NCBI GenBank assembly: GCA_028278325.1
Contig: JANQEO010000275.1
Span: 1 to 64,000, forward strand
Direction of reading: 5' to 3'
Length of the DNA stretch: 64,000 nucleotides
Source: Candidatus Binatia bacterium
Lineage (GTDB): Bacteria; Desulfobacterota; Binatia; UBA1149; JAJCZL01
Both the position numbers and the translations under genes were made by a program. Within the stretch, counting starts at the first letter, position 1. Every line of letters starts with the position of its first letter. Below are positions 23,276 through 32,999 of this stretch, piece by piece. The notes below the pieces were generated by a model. That model saw only the letters and a list, made by a program, of their open reading frames with translations. It was not told where the DNA came from and did no database searches.

Positions 23276-26200
23276 TCACGTCAACGTGGCGCCTGCGGCA
23301 GAGAAGTAGGCGTCGTATAGGGATCGAACCTCTTCCCTGACAGTCTTACACTTGTACAGAAGTTCCTCACCCGGATCATCTCCGCTCATCCCGAGACGCC
23401 GCGCCAAGGGGTCGAGGACCACGGCGTCGGTGCCGAGCTCCTCGACCGGCCGATCACGCTCCAACCGCATGCGAGCCTCGAGGCGCCTCAGGAACCGGTA
23501 GTCAGCGGCAAGGGTCGCCGCGTGCTCGGCCTCGAGAACGCCCGCCGAACCCAAGCCCTCTATCGCTTCCAAGGTGTGGCCCGTACGCAACCGAGGCTTC
23601 TCGTGGCCGTGGCGAAGCTGCAGCATTTGCACGAGGAACTCGATGTCGACGATGCCGCCACGGCCGGTCTTGATGTTCATCTTCTCGCCGCTCTCCCCTG
23701 CAAGCTCCAACTCCACACGCCTTCGCAGCCCGTCGATCTCTTCGACCCCGGCCTCGTCCAGCCCTGTCGAATAGACATGCTGCTGGATGACGTCGGTGAT
23801 GCGCTCGGCCAGGGGCTTGCCGCCGTATGCCACACGCGCGCGGATGAGCGCCTGACGCTCCCACAAATCCGACTCGGCCGTGTGGTAGGAAGCGAAGCGC
23901 TCGAAGGAAGTCACCAGCGGGCCGCTGCTACCCGACGGGCGCAACCTCGCGTCCACGCTGTAGAGCACACCGTCGGCGGTCCTCGTCTGTATGACGCCGA
24001 TTATCTTCTGCACCCACTTGGCGGCCGCGGCGTGAAGCTCGGCGTCGAATCCCTCGCCCGGCGAGTCGTACACGAATATGAGATCGAGGTCCGACCCGTA
24101 GGTCATCTCGCGCGCACCCAGCTTGCCCATCGCGATCACCGCCAAGTCGATCGCACCGAGCTTCTCCGCGTAGCGAGGCGCGAGAAAGCGCAGCGCTGTT
24201 TCAATCGTACGTGCCAGGCAGACGTCGGCCAGAAGAGTCAGCTGTTCCTGCACACCGACCATGTCGATGGCACCGGAAAGGTCGTTGAGACCGATCCTGA
24301 TCAGTTCCGCCGAGCGGGCGCGCCGCAACACCGACACTACGGTTTCCTCGTCATCGGCGCCGCTCAGATCCTCGTCGAGCACCTTTTCGTACTCTTCTCG
24401 CGTCCTCTCGGGGACAACGGCATCTGCGCGCACGAGGTAGTCGATGAGTTCAGGCCTGCCGGCGAGCTGAGAGGTCAGATAGGGACTGCTCGAGAACAGC
24501 GACAGCAGCAGCTGCATCGTGGCAGGCGAGCCGCTCAACAATGCCAGATAACTGGTATGGGCTCCGGTCCTGACCAAGAAGTCGACGAGCCGTTCCAGAG
24601 CCGCCTCCGGCTCGGCGCAAGAAACCACGGCGTCGAGCAGACCCGGAGCCATGGCTTCCAGTGCCCGCCTCCTCTGAGGGCTGGCCGGGCCGCGGAAAGA
24701 ACCACGATAGATCCTCGCGAGAGTCGCGGCGGCTTTCTCTCCGTCGGGGAATCCCATCGATGCAAGCAACCGTGATGCATCTTCATCGCGCCCCTCGGCC
24801 AGGCTCGTCAACACGGCAACGGACGTCGAAGCCCGCTCTTCGGTAGGCCCTTCCGCTTCCTCTTCGCCGGCGGGCCTCAACTCCATGAACTTTACGAAGG
24901 CCTCGCGAACGTGGCTTGTGTGACGCTGCCAGTCGGTTTCGAACGCCGGCAGCGGGTCGCCGTCACGGGGCGCGCCGCGCACGCCGCGTCCATAGCCGAG
25001 GCGCCGGGCCAGCAACGTCAGCTCGGCTTCGCTTTCCGGCAGCCGTTGCAACTGGCGGCGTTGCTCCACCTGAATGGCGTGCTCGGTGTTGCGTAGGAAC
25101 TCGTATGCCTCGAGCAAGCGCGACGCTTCTTCCTGCGACAACAACTCATGCTCTACCAATGCCCGAATGGCCGCACGCGTACCGCGGCACCGCACCTCCG
25201 GCACGTGGCCGCCGTGGATCAGCTGCAAGACGACCACGACGAATTCGAGCTCCCGGATACCGCCTCTGCCGAGCTTGACGTTGCGCCACCCGGGCGCTTG
25301 GCTGGCCTGCTCGGCGTCGATACGCTCTTTCATGGTGCGGAAGTCTTCGACGGTGAGGTAGTCGAGGTGGCGCCTGAAGACGAAGGGCCTGACCGCCTCC
25401 GTGAAAGAATCCGCAAGCTCATCGTCGCCGCCGACGGCGCGCACTTTGATCAAGGCGCCACGTTCCCAGGTGTCGCCCCAGCCTTCGTAGTACCTGAGCG
25501 CGTTGTCGAGAGAATTGACGATGGGGCCGTTGTTGCCTTCCGGCCTCAAGCGCAGGTCGACCCGGAACACGTAACCGTCCGCGGTCACTTCGGCCAAGGC
25601 CTGGGTAACCGCGCGGGCCAGCTTCGTGAAGAACGTACGCGCCTGGGGGGAACCGTCGGCGACTACGTCGGTTTCGTACAGAAACATCAGGTCGATGTCT
25701 GAGCTGTAGTTGAGCTCTTTTCCCCCGAGCTTTCCCAGGCCGAGCACTACGAATCGGATGGGTGACCCGTCTTCGCCGATGACGTCGCCGCCTTCTCGGG
25801 CCTGCCACTCTCTCAACCAACTCACGGCAGTGTCGACACAGACATCCGCCAGCGCACTCAAAGCCTCGACGGTATCGTCGAGACGGGCGACACCGAGGAG
25901 GTCACGAGAACCGATTCTCAGCATCTCAGCGTTGGCCAGGCGGCGCAGCGCCTCCGATAGCGCTGATGGGGAATTGCAGTCGGCGAATCGGCCTAGTGCA
26001 TGCAACTCGTCGCGGTCCGGGTTCTCGAGGAAGCAGCGGCCCAAGGCTGCGGGCCAGTCGTTGCCGAGGGAGACCAGGTAGCGGGTCAGGTCCGGGCTGG
26101 AACCGGTGATTGCCGCCAGCGCATCGAGGCGAGGTCCGTCGCAGGACAGCAGCCCGGCTTGACCGCCGCTATCCAGAATCCGCTCTATGCCGGAACGTGC

Positions 26201-26311
26201 CTGTTCGGGAGACGGAGAAGCCTCTATGGCCGTCCAAAGAGACTCGCGCCACGATGGCGAGCCGATGCTTCGAAGCTTGGACGCACCCTCGTCCCGCGGC
26301 TCACTAGACAC
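23276..26311 (-). CDS. glnE: bifunctional glutamine synthetase adenylyltransferase/deadenylase
   Basis: 1011 residues, full length for GlnE. It contains two nucleotidyltransferase domains: GKLGGKELNYSSDIDLMFLYE in the N-terminal half (deadenylase) and GKLGAREMTYGSDLDLIFVYD in the C-terminal half (adenylylase), each with the G-S-x-x-D-x-D motif, joined by helical GlnD-interacting regions. It attaches or removes AMP on glutamine synthetase in response to nitrogen state through PII. The start is a GTG with a poor ribosome binding site, so the exact N-terminus is uncertain. No glnA or glnB is in the window. Confidence 0.94.
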   Translation of the reverse strand: MSSEPRDEGASKLRSIGSPSWRESLWTAIEASPSPEQARSGIERILDSGGQAGLLSCDGPRLDALAAITGSSPDLTRYLVSLGNDWPAALGRCFLENPDRDELHALGRFADCNSPSALSEALRRLANAEMLRIGSRDLLGVARLDDTVEALSALADVCVDTAVSWLREWQAREGGDVIGEDGSPIRFVVLGLGKLGGKELNYSSDIDLMFLYETDVVADGSPQARTFFTKLARAVTQALAEVTADGYVFRVDLRLRPEGNNGPIVNSLDNALRYYEGWGDTWERGALIKVRAVGGDDELADSFTEAVRPFVFRRHLDYLTVEDFRTMKERIDAEQASQAPGWRNVKLGRGGIRELEFVVVVLQLIHGGHVPEVRCRGTRAAIRALVEHELLSQEEASRLLEAYEFLRNTEHAIQVEQRRQLQRLPESEAELTLLARRLGYGRGVRGAPRDGDPLPAFETDWQRHTSHVREAFVKFMELRPAGEEEAEGPTEERASTSVAVLTSLAEGRDEDASRLLASMGFPDGEKAAATLARIYRGSFRGPASPQRRRALEAMAPGLLDAVVSCAEPEAALERLVDFLVRTGAHTSYLALLSGSPATMQLLLSLFSSSPYLTSQLAGRPELIDYLVRADAVVPERTREEYEKVLDEDLSGADDEETVVSVLRRARSAELIRIGLNDLSGAIDMVGVQEQLTLLADVCLARTIETALRFLAPRYAEKLGAIDLAVIAMGKLGAREMTYGSDLDLIFVYDSPGEGFDAELHAAAAKWVQKIIGVIQTRTADGVLYSVDARLRPSGSSGPLVTSFERFASYHTAESDLWERQALIRARVAYGGKPLAERITDVIQQHVYSTGLDEAGVEEIDGLRRRVELELAGESGEKMNIKTGRGGIVDIEFLVQMLQLRHGHEKPRLRTGHTLEAIEGLGSAGVLEAEHAATLAADYRFLRRLEARMRLERDRPVEELGTDAVVLDPLARRLGMSGDDPGEELLYKCKTVREEVRSLYDAYFSAAGATLT

Positions 26312-26337
26312 GGGTGAGTGTGTATTCGCTAACGAGG

Positions 26338-26381
26338 AGAAAAACCACCGCGGTGGAGGTAGCCGTAGCGGCTACCTCCAC
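26338..26381 (-). terminator. Rho-independent terminator after the first HU gene
   Basis: GTGGAGGTAGCCG (26353-26365) and CGGCTACCTCCAC (26369-26381) form a perfect 13-bp stem with a 3-base loop. On the minus strand it is followed by a second small palindrome (CCACCGCGGTGG) and a run of five T (26344-26340). It lies 42 bases after the HU stop codon and before glnE. Confidence 0.75.
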
Positions 26382-26422
26382 GCGACGGTCATCTGAGATC
26401 GATCTTCAGGAATTGCCCGAGA

Positions 26423-26692
26423 TCAAAGGCCGGTCTTCAGTGCAGGAGCCGGCTTGAAACCAACCGTGCGGCTGGCCGCAATCTTGATCTCTTCGCCCGT
26501 CCTCGGGTTGCGGCCGAGACGCGACTTGCGCTTCCGAACCGTGAACGTCCCGAAGCCCGACAGGGCGAGGCGCTTTTCCTTCTTGATGCCCTTCGAGATG
26601 CTCGCGATGGTAGCGTCAACCGCGTTGCTGGCTCCCCTCTTCGAGAGACCCGTCGACTTCGATACTGCTTCGATAAGATCCGCTTTCGTCAT
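26423..26692 (-). CDS. hup: HU-family DNA-binding protein (first copy)
   Basis: 89 residues, the HU/IHF length. MTKADLIEAVSKSTGLSK is the N-terminal helix pair, and the beta-arm motif GFGTFTVRKRKSRLGRNPRTGEE carries the conserved Arg-Asn-Pro that intercalates in DNA; FKPAPALK ends the fold. It is a nucleoid-associated dimer that bends DNA. AGGAGG precedes the ATG. It has its own promoter (26781-26810) and terminator (26338-26381), so it is a single-gene unit. A paralogue lies at 39872. Confidence 0.95.
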   Translation of the reverse strand: MTKADLIEAVSKSTGLSKRGASNAVDATIASISKGIKKEKRLALSGFGTFTVRKRKSRLGRNPRTGEEIKIAASRTVGFKPAPALKTGL

Positions 26693-26780
26693 GCTGCCCT
26701 CCTAATCATCCAACTGTGTGAACACACCACTCTACGAACTGCGGTCGGTGGCAACCGCATCAATGACGATGCGATACGAC

Positions 26781-26810
26781 ACTATGGGGACTAACGGCCT
26801 TGCGTGTCAA
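26781..26810 (-). promoter_or_regulatory. sigma-70 promoter of the first HU gene
   Basis: On the minus strand TTGACA (26810-26805) is a perfect -35 element, followed after 18 bases by CATAGT (26786-26781), four of six to TATAAT. The -35 is followed by CGCA, giving TTGACACGCA, the same 10 bases as upstream of the other HU gene. Confidence 0.6.
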
Positions 26811-26845
26811 CAAAATCCCGCACGTGTAGAGAAAAAATCCTCAAC

Positions 26846-28192
26846 CTAGCTTGTCGTGCACGACACCTGTGCGGAATTGTCAACCCCCACCCCTTGAAGC
26901 CAGTCACCCAACTCCGACAGGGCGCGCGAACCCAATGCTCGTTTTTTCTCTTTACCTTTCAGCCTCACCGGCAAAGGCGGAAACAAGCCGTAGTTCGCGT
27001 TCATGGGCTGGAAGTTCCTGCGCGCCGGATCGGTCACGTAGGCCAGCAATGAGCCCATGGCCGTACCTGAAGGAGGCACAGCGACCGGCTGCCCTGCGAT
27101 GCGCCGGGCAGCGTTGAGTCCGCAAAGCAAGCCGGTGGCGGCCGACTCTACGTAACCTTCGACGCCTACGAGCTGACCGGCCATGAACACATCTTGACGC
27201 TCACGCAGGTGCAGCGCGGGCGCCAGAACCCTCGGTGAGTTGATGAACGTGTTGCGGTGAAGGCTACCGAGGCGCACGAACTCCGCCGACTCCAGACCGG
27301 GAATCATCCTCAGCACACGACGCTGGGCAGGATAAGTCATCTTTGCCTGGAACCCGACCAACCCGAAGAGCCTTCCTTCGAGATCGTCTTGGCGGAGCTG
27401 CACGACCGCATGCGGCCGCTTGCCCGTTCTTGGATCCTCCAGACCCACCGGGCGCATCGGACCGAAGGCGAGCGTATCGCGGCCCCTGCGGGCCAACTCC
27501 TCGATGGGCATGCAACCTTCGAAGTAGGTGCAACGCTCGAAGCTCTTCGTCTCCACCTTTTCGGCCTCGAGTATCGCGTCCACCAGACCGTAGTATTGAG
27601 CGCGGTCGAGGGGGCAGTTGATGTAGTCGTCTCCACCCTTTCCGTAGCGGGCCGCGCGGTAAGTGATCGATGTGTCGATGGACGCCGCGGTCACGATCGG
27701 GGCGATGGCATCGTAGAAATATAGGTGACCGCACCCGAGCAGACGCGTTATCTCTTCACTCAACGCGGGGGAAGTGAGTGGTCCGCTAGCCACGACGACG
27801 ACGGCGTCGGTGGGTATCTTGGTGATCTCACCACGTCTCAGCCTCACCGAGGGCAGTGCCGCGATCCTCTCACCGATGAGTCGGGAGAACCGGTCACGGT
27901 CGACAGCCAGAGCGGAACCGGCAGGCACGCTGACGCAGTCGGCCACGGACATGATGACCGAGTCCATCGAACGCATCTCGGCCTTGAGCACACCGACGGC
28001 AGTGTTGAGAGTATTGTCTCTGAAGGAGTTCGAGCAGACCAGTTCGGCAAGCCCGTCCGTCTTGTGGGCTTCGGTCGAACGGTGGGGACGCATCTCCCAC
28101 AGATCGACCGCTACTCCTCGCTTGCCCAGTTGATAGGCTGCCTCACAGCCGGCCAGGCCCGCGCCGACGACTACTGCCGGAGACGAGGTCAT
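26846..28192 (-). CDS. trmFO: FADH2/methylene-THF-dependent tRNA (uracil-5) methyltransferase
   Basis: 448 residues from the ATG at 28192, which overlaps the topA stop as ATGA; the open frame extends 20 codons upstream but only within topA. VVGAGLAGCEAAYQLGKRG is the FAD-binding Rossmann motif, and EMRPH...EAHKTDGLAELVCSNSFR with the conserved Cys is diagnostic of TrmFO (old name Gid). GMLPCM-like CMPIEELARRG also fits. It forms ribothymidine at position 54 of tRNA using methylene-tetrahydrofolate. Found in Gram-positive bacteria and in Deltaproteobacteria among others. Translationally coupled to topA. Confidence 0.95.
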   Translation of the reverse strand: MTSSPAVVVGAGLAGCEAAYQLGKRGVAVDLWEMRPHRSTEAHKTDGLAELVCSNSFRDNTLNTAVGVLKAEMRSMDSVIMSVADCVSVPAGSALAVDRDRFSRLIGERIAALPSVRLRRGEITKIPTDAVVVVASGPLTSPALSEEITRLLGCGHLYFYDAIAPIVTAASIDTSITYRAARYGKGGDDYINCPLDRAQYYGLVDAILEAEKVETKSFERCTYFEGCMPIEELARRGRDTLAFGPMRPVGLEDPRTGKRPHAVVQLRQDDLEGRLFGLVGFQAKMTYPAQRRVLRMIPGLESAEFVRLGSLHRNTFINSPRVLAPALHLRERQDVFMAGQLVGVEGYVESAATGLLCGLNAARRIAGQPVAVPPSGTAMGSLLAYVTDPARRNFQPMNANYGLFPPLPVRLKGKEKKRALGSRALSELGDWLQGVGVDNSAQVSCTTS

Positions 28193-30528
28193 TCCGCGAT
28201 TGCGAAACCCTCGCCGACGGTCTCCGTGTACTCGCACTCCTCCTTGGCGCACCGCCGCACCGTGCCGGCGCGCTTCGTCGTCTTCTCCAGCACGAAGGGC
28301 GCGTCACATTCCGGACAGGGGGAACCGATCGGCTTGTCCCACACCGCAAAGGTGCAGTCGGGATAGCGGTCGCAGCTATAGAAGATCTTGCCTCGGCGCG
28401 ACACCTTACGGACTATCTCGCCCTTGCCGCAGCCCAAAGGCGCCACCGGACAGCGTATCCCCGTAGGCACCGGCTTGTTGAGGGACTTGATGTTCTTGCA
28501 ATCCGGGTAGCCCGAACAGCCGAGGAACTTTCCGAAGCGCCCATACTTGTACTGCATGGGCTTTCCGCATTTCTCGCAGACCTCGTCGGTGGCCTCGGGC
28601 TCTTCTATCTCCACCGAGCCGTCTTCGTTGCGAACGAAGTTGCAGGTGAACTTGCACTCGGGGTAACCGGGACACGCGAGGAACTCACCGTTGCGCCCCC
28701 ACTTGATGACCAAGCGCTTCCCGCACTTCTCGCAGGGGACATCGGTCTCCTCGACCTCTCCCTTCACGTCGCGCATGGAAACCTTGGCTTTGTCGAGGTC
28801 GGCCTTGAACGGCTCGTAGAACTTGCGGGTTATGTCGAGCCAATCCTCCTTTCCCGTTTCGACCATGTCGAGGTGATCCTCGAGATCGGCCGTGAAATCC
28901 ACGTTGAGGATGTCGGGAAAGGATTCGACCAGCAGGTCGGTGACGAGTTCGCCCAGCTGTGTCGGCAGCAAGCGCTTTTGGTCATCCTGTTTGATGTACT
29001 CGCGCCCTATGATGGTCGAAAGAACGGTGGCGTAGGTCGACGGTCTGCCGATGCCGTTCTCTTCCATCTCGCGGATCAGCGAAGCCTGACTGAAACGTGG
29101 CGGCGGCTGAGTGAAGTGTTGCGTGGCGTCGAGCTTGTCGAGGCCCAGGGCCTGCCCCTCCTTGAGATCGGGAAGGCGCGCATCGCCCTCCGAGCTGTCA
29201 CCACCTTCGGAAGTCTCCTGAAAGACGCGCAGAAAACCGTCGAAGCGCATGACCTGTCCGGTAGCGCGAAACAGGCAGTCCTCCGCGCGTATGTCGACGC
29301 TGGTCTGATCGTAGCGCGCCGGCGCCATCTGGCTGGCCACAAATCGGTTCCACACCAGAGTATAGACTTTGAGTTCATCGGGGCCGACGTATGCCTTCAC
29401 GGCATCGGGCGGCAGATCCAGAGAAGTGGGGCGGATCGCCTCGTGCGCATCCTGGGCCGACTTCTTCGCCTTGAACGTGTTGGGCTTGTCGGGAAGGTAG
29501 TCCTTGCCGTAGCCCTGCTCGATCGCCGACCGGACGGCGGAGATCGCTTCCGGCGCCGACCGGGTCGAGTCGGTTCTCATGTAGGTGATGAGGCCCGTAA
29601 GACCGCGGTCTCCCAGCTCGACACCTTCATACAACCGCTGCGCAGCATGCATCGTGCGGCGCGGCTGGAAGCCGTGACGCCGGGACGCCTCCTGCTGAAG
29701 TGTCGATGTTATAAAAGGAGCAGGCGCCCGGCGCTGCCGCTGGCTCTGCTTGATCTTCTCGACTCGCCAGTTGTCGGCAGCCTCCAAGCGCTCACGTAGC
29801 TCGGTCGCCTGCGCCTCGTTCTCGATGCGAAAGCCGGCCTGCTCGCCTTCCTTGAGCTTACGCACCTCGATCTTGTTCTCGCCGACCTCGACCAAGCGCG
29901 CGGAGAAGGATTGATCGTCCTCGGGCCTTAGGTCCGCCGTGAGGTTCCAGTACTCAACCGGCTTGAACGCCCGAATCTCGCGCTCACGCTCCACGATCAG
30001 ACGCACCGCTACCGACTGCACCCTGCCGGCGGACAGCCCGCGCCGGACCTTGTCCCAGAGCAACGGACTGATCTGATAACCCACCAAACGGTCGATGACG
30101 CGACGAGCCTGCTGGGCCTCGAACTTGCCGGAATCCAGTTCCACCGGATGCTCCACGGCCTCCTTGACCGCGGACTTGGTGATCTCGTTGAAGAGGACGC
30201 GGCGAACTTCGCCTTTGTAGCTCTTGGGAATCGCGCGCTGAGCGATGTGATAGGCGATGGCCTCGCCTTCGCGGTCAGGGTCAGGCCCCAGAAGAATGGC
30301 CTCCTTGCCCTTGGCGGCCTTCTTGAGTTCCGCCACGATCTTGCCCTTGCCGTGGATGACTTCGTAGGCGGGCTCGAAACCGTTGTCGACGTCGACACCC
30401 AGCTTGCTCTTGGGCAGATCGGCGATATGGCCGACCGAAGCCTTCACCACGTAGTTGCGCCCCAAATACTTGCTGAGCGTCTTAGCCTTGGCTGGAGACT
30501 CGACTACCAGTAGGTACTTTGCCGCCAT
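28189..30528 (-). CDS. topA: DNA topoisomerase I
   Basis: 779 residues. The TOPRIM domain is at the N-terminus (LLVVESPAKAKTLSKYLG; DPDREGEAIAYHI), the active-site Tyr is in LITYMRTDSTR, and the C-terminal part contains several four-cysteine zinc ribbons (CEKCGKRLVIKWGRNGEF, CEKCGKPMQYKYGRFGKF, and two more). It relaxes negative supercoils. The gene is between dprA (9 bases upstream) and trmFO (4-base overlap) on the same strand, an arrangement also seen in Firmicutes and several Deltaproteobacteria. Confidence 0.96.
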   Translation of the reverse strand: MAAKYLLVVESPAKAKTLSKYLGRNYVVKASVGHIADLPKSKLGVDVDNGFEPAYEVIHGKGKIVAELKKAAKGKEAILLGPDPDREGEAIAYHIAQRAIPKSYKGEVRRVLFNEITKSAVKEAVEHPVELDSGKFEAQQARRVIDRLVGYQISPLLWDKVRRGLSAGRVQSVAVRLIVEREREIRAFKPVEYWNLTADLRPEDDQSFSARLVEVGENKIEVRKLKEGEQAGFRIENEAQATELRERLEAADNWRVEKIKQSQRQRRAPAPFITSTLQQEASRRHGFQPRRTMHAAQRLYEGVELGDRGLTGLITYMRTDSTRSAPEAISAVRSAIEQGYGKDYLPDKPNTFKAKKSAQDAHEAIRPTSLDLPPDAVKAYVGPDELKVYTLVWNRFVASQMAPARYDQTSVDIRAEDCLFRATGQVMRFDGFLRVFQETSEGGDSSEGDARLPDLKEGQALGLDKLDATQHFTQPPPRFSQASLIREMEENGIGRPSTYATVLSTIIGREYIKQDDQKRLLPTQLGELVTDLLVESFPDILNVDFTADLEDHLDMVETGKEDWLDITRKFYEPFKADLDKAKVSMRDVKGEVEETDVPCEKCGKRLVIKWGRNGEFLACPGYPECKFTCNFVRNEDGSVEIEEPEATDEVCEKCGKPMQYKYGRFGKFLGCSGYPDCKNIKSLNKPVPTGIRCPVAPLGCGKGEIVRKVSRRGKIFYSCDRYPDCTFAVWDKPIGSPCPECDAPFVLEKTTKRAGTVRRCAKEECEYTETVGEGFAIAE

Positions 30529-30537
30529 CGGGGGAAG

Positions 30538-31716
30538 TTAGTCCTTTTCGTTCCGAGTAGTCAACGTGGCCGAGGCATACGTGCCATCGGCCCGGCGCTG
30601 CACCAGCCCGTCCAATTCGAGCGCTGTTAACAACTCCATAACGCGTGCGCCGTCAAGTCCCGACCGTTCGATGACCCTGTCCAAGTGCACTCCATCGGCC
30701 CCGAGCATGCTCACGATACTCACCGCATCTGCACCGTGACGCTCGGCTCCGACCGCTCCCGCGGGCCGGCCGCACGAGGCAAACGCGCTCGGATCAGCCA
30801 AGTCCCGGTACTCGTATAAAACGTCCGCCGGCACCGTCACCGGGGTAGCGCCGTCGTGTATCAGACGGTTCGGCCCCTCGGAGGCATGGCAGTCTATCGA
30901 GCCGGGCACAGCGTATACCTCTCTACCCTGTTCGAGTGCAAGCCGAGCACTCACCATCGAGCCACTGCGAAGGGATGCCTGGACGATGACGGTTACACGG
31001 GAAAGGCCTGTAATGATGCGGTTCCTCACCGGGAAATGATGAGCGAGAGGCGGGACACCCGGCGGGTACTCGCTGATCACGCAGTGGCGATCGGCGATTT
31101 CGGCGAACAACGACCGGTTTCGCCACGGATAGACCCTGTCGAGACCGCCCGCCATCACTGCTGCGCTGGAGCCGCAACTCAGAGCCGACCGATGCGCCTC
31201 GCTGTCCGTACCCAGTGCCAGGCCGCTGACCACGGTCAACCCTGAGACAGCGGCAAGCCCGCCGATCTCGGCTGCCGCCCACAGTCCGTAGGGTGTCGGC
31301 CTGCGCGCGCCCACGATGGAAATACAGGGGCGGGATACCACTTCCATGTTACCGCGAAAGTAGAGGGCAAACGGCGGATCGGGAATGCACCGGAGTAACC
31401 CGGGGTAGGAGTCGTCACCCATACCGGTTACGCCGATGCCGGCTTCTTCGCATCGGGAGACGTGACGACTCAGTTTCCGCCAGCCACGATAGGCCCCCAG
31501 GCCTGATACGTCGGAGGCCGTCAGGCCCGCGTTGCGCAACTCGGGCTCGGCGGCGCCGAACAACGCGCCCGCACCGTCCAGGCGAGCCGCGGCCCGCACC
31601 AACCTCTCGCGCCGCGCGCGTTTGCTTCCCCTGTCTTCACCGGCAGCGGCAGAACCCGAGGCGACATCACGTAGTGCCAGCCAGCAAAGGGTCGCCTCTT
31701 GCCGGGGCACAGCCAC
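30538..31716 (-). CDS. dprA: DNA-processing protein DprA/Smf
   Basis: 392 residues from a GTG at 31716 without a clear ribosome binding site, so the N-terminus is tentative. The Rossmann-like core has SIVGARRPTPYG, VVSGLALGTDSEAH, MAGGLDRVYPWRN, SEYPPGVPPLAHHFPVRNRIITGLS and VIVQASLRSGSM, all hallmarks of DprA. The first 100 residues look like a SAM-type domain, and the end is a winged-helix (DRVIERSGLDGARVMELLTALE). It loads RecA on incoming single-stranded DNA during transformation. It is the first gene of the dprA-topA-trmFO run. Confidence 0.93.
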   Translation of the reverse strand: MAVPRQEATLCWLALRDVASGSAAAGEDRGSKRARRERLVRAAARLDGAGALFGAAEPELRNAGLTASDVSGLGAYRGWRKLSRHVSRCEEAGIGVTGMGDDSYPGLLRCIPDPPFALYFRGNMEVVSRPCISIVGARRPTPYGLWAAAEIGGLAAVSGLTVVSGLALGTDSEAHRSALSCGSSAAVMAGGLDRVYPWRNRSLFAEIADRHCVISEYPPGVPPLAHHFPVRNRIITGLSRVTVIVQASLRSGSMVSARLALEQGREVYAVPGSIDCHASEGPNRLIHDGATPVTVPADVLYEYRDLADPSAFASCGRPAGAVGAERHGADAVSIVSMLGADGVHLDRVIERSGLDGARVMELLTALELDGLVQRRADGTYASATLTTRNEKD

Positions 31717-31773
31717 AGCTGAAGCGATCTAGGCGCCAAAGAAGGCAGCGTCAATTACGAAGTGATTATCTTG

Positions 31774-32342
31774 CTACTCGGCCAGCGCCGAGGGCACCGG
31801 CCCGACGATGGCTCGCTGCCGGCCTATTTCGATCGCGACGGACTTGCGCAGATCCACCATGAAGCGCTCGAACTCCCCGTCGGCGAACGCGAACCCGACC
31901 GTCGACGCCCGCCCGGACAAACATGCGGATGAATCGATCATGCTCATCGACAACCGAAGACGCAGGCTCAGCGGCGCATCGGCGCCCGACGCGGGATCGA
32001 CGGACACGCTGTATCGGCTTTCCGCGACTGTCACCGCATCTTTGCCGTCAACGTCTAGACGCCGGCTGGCTCTCAAAGAGGAACCCAGGACCGCAACGGC
32101 GAAGCCCTGGTCTTTGAGCACCGCCTCTGTTGCGCCCTGCAACTCGTCGAGCGCGGCCGAGAAACAGTCGCCTTTGCGCTGGGCATCGGCAAGAGGAGCC
32201 CTCTCCTCCACCACGGTGGCGGCAGACGGAGCTTGGGCCTCGCCGGTGACCACGGGCTCGCCGCGAAAATCCTCGCCCCCACCGAGAAGGGTGCAGGAGC
32301 AGAGTAGGCTTGCCAGCCCCAAGCCGAATGCCGCCCGAGCTC

Positions 32343-32346
<4 letters not shown>
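31774..32346 (-). CDS. putative lipoprotein of unknown function
   Basis: 190 residues starting with a TTG at 32346 that overlaps the trpG stop (TTGA). The first 18 residues form a lipoprotein-type signal ([12 protein letters not shown]) with the likely lipidated Cys at 18, followed by TLLGGGEDF. The mature part, about 170 residues, is soluble with alternating hydrophobic positions ([27 protein letters not shown]), suggesting a beta-rich domain. I do not recognise a family. It probably sits on the inner leaflet of the outer membrane. Translation is likely coupled to trpG, though no functional link is evident. Confidence 0.55.
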
Positions 32347-32915
<569 letters not shown>

Positions 32916-32999
32916 GAATACGCCGCCTGCAACGATGATTAGGTACGAACCCGGAAGATACAAACTTAATGACGCGCTTCGCATTGCCAGGCTCTTCCT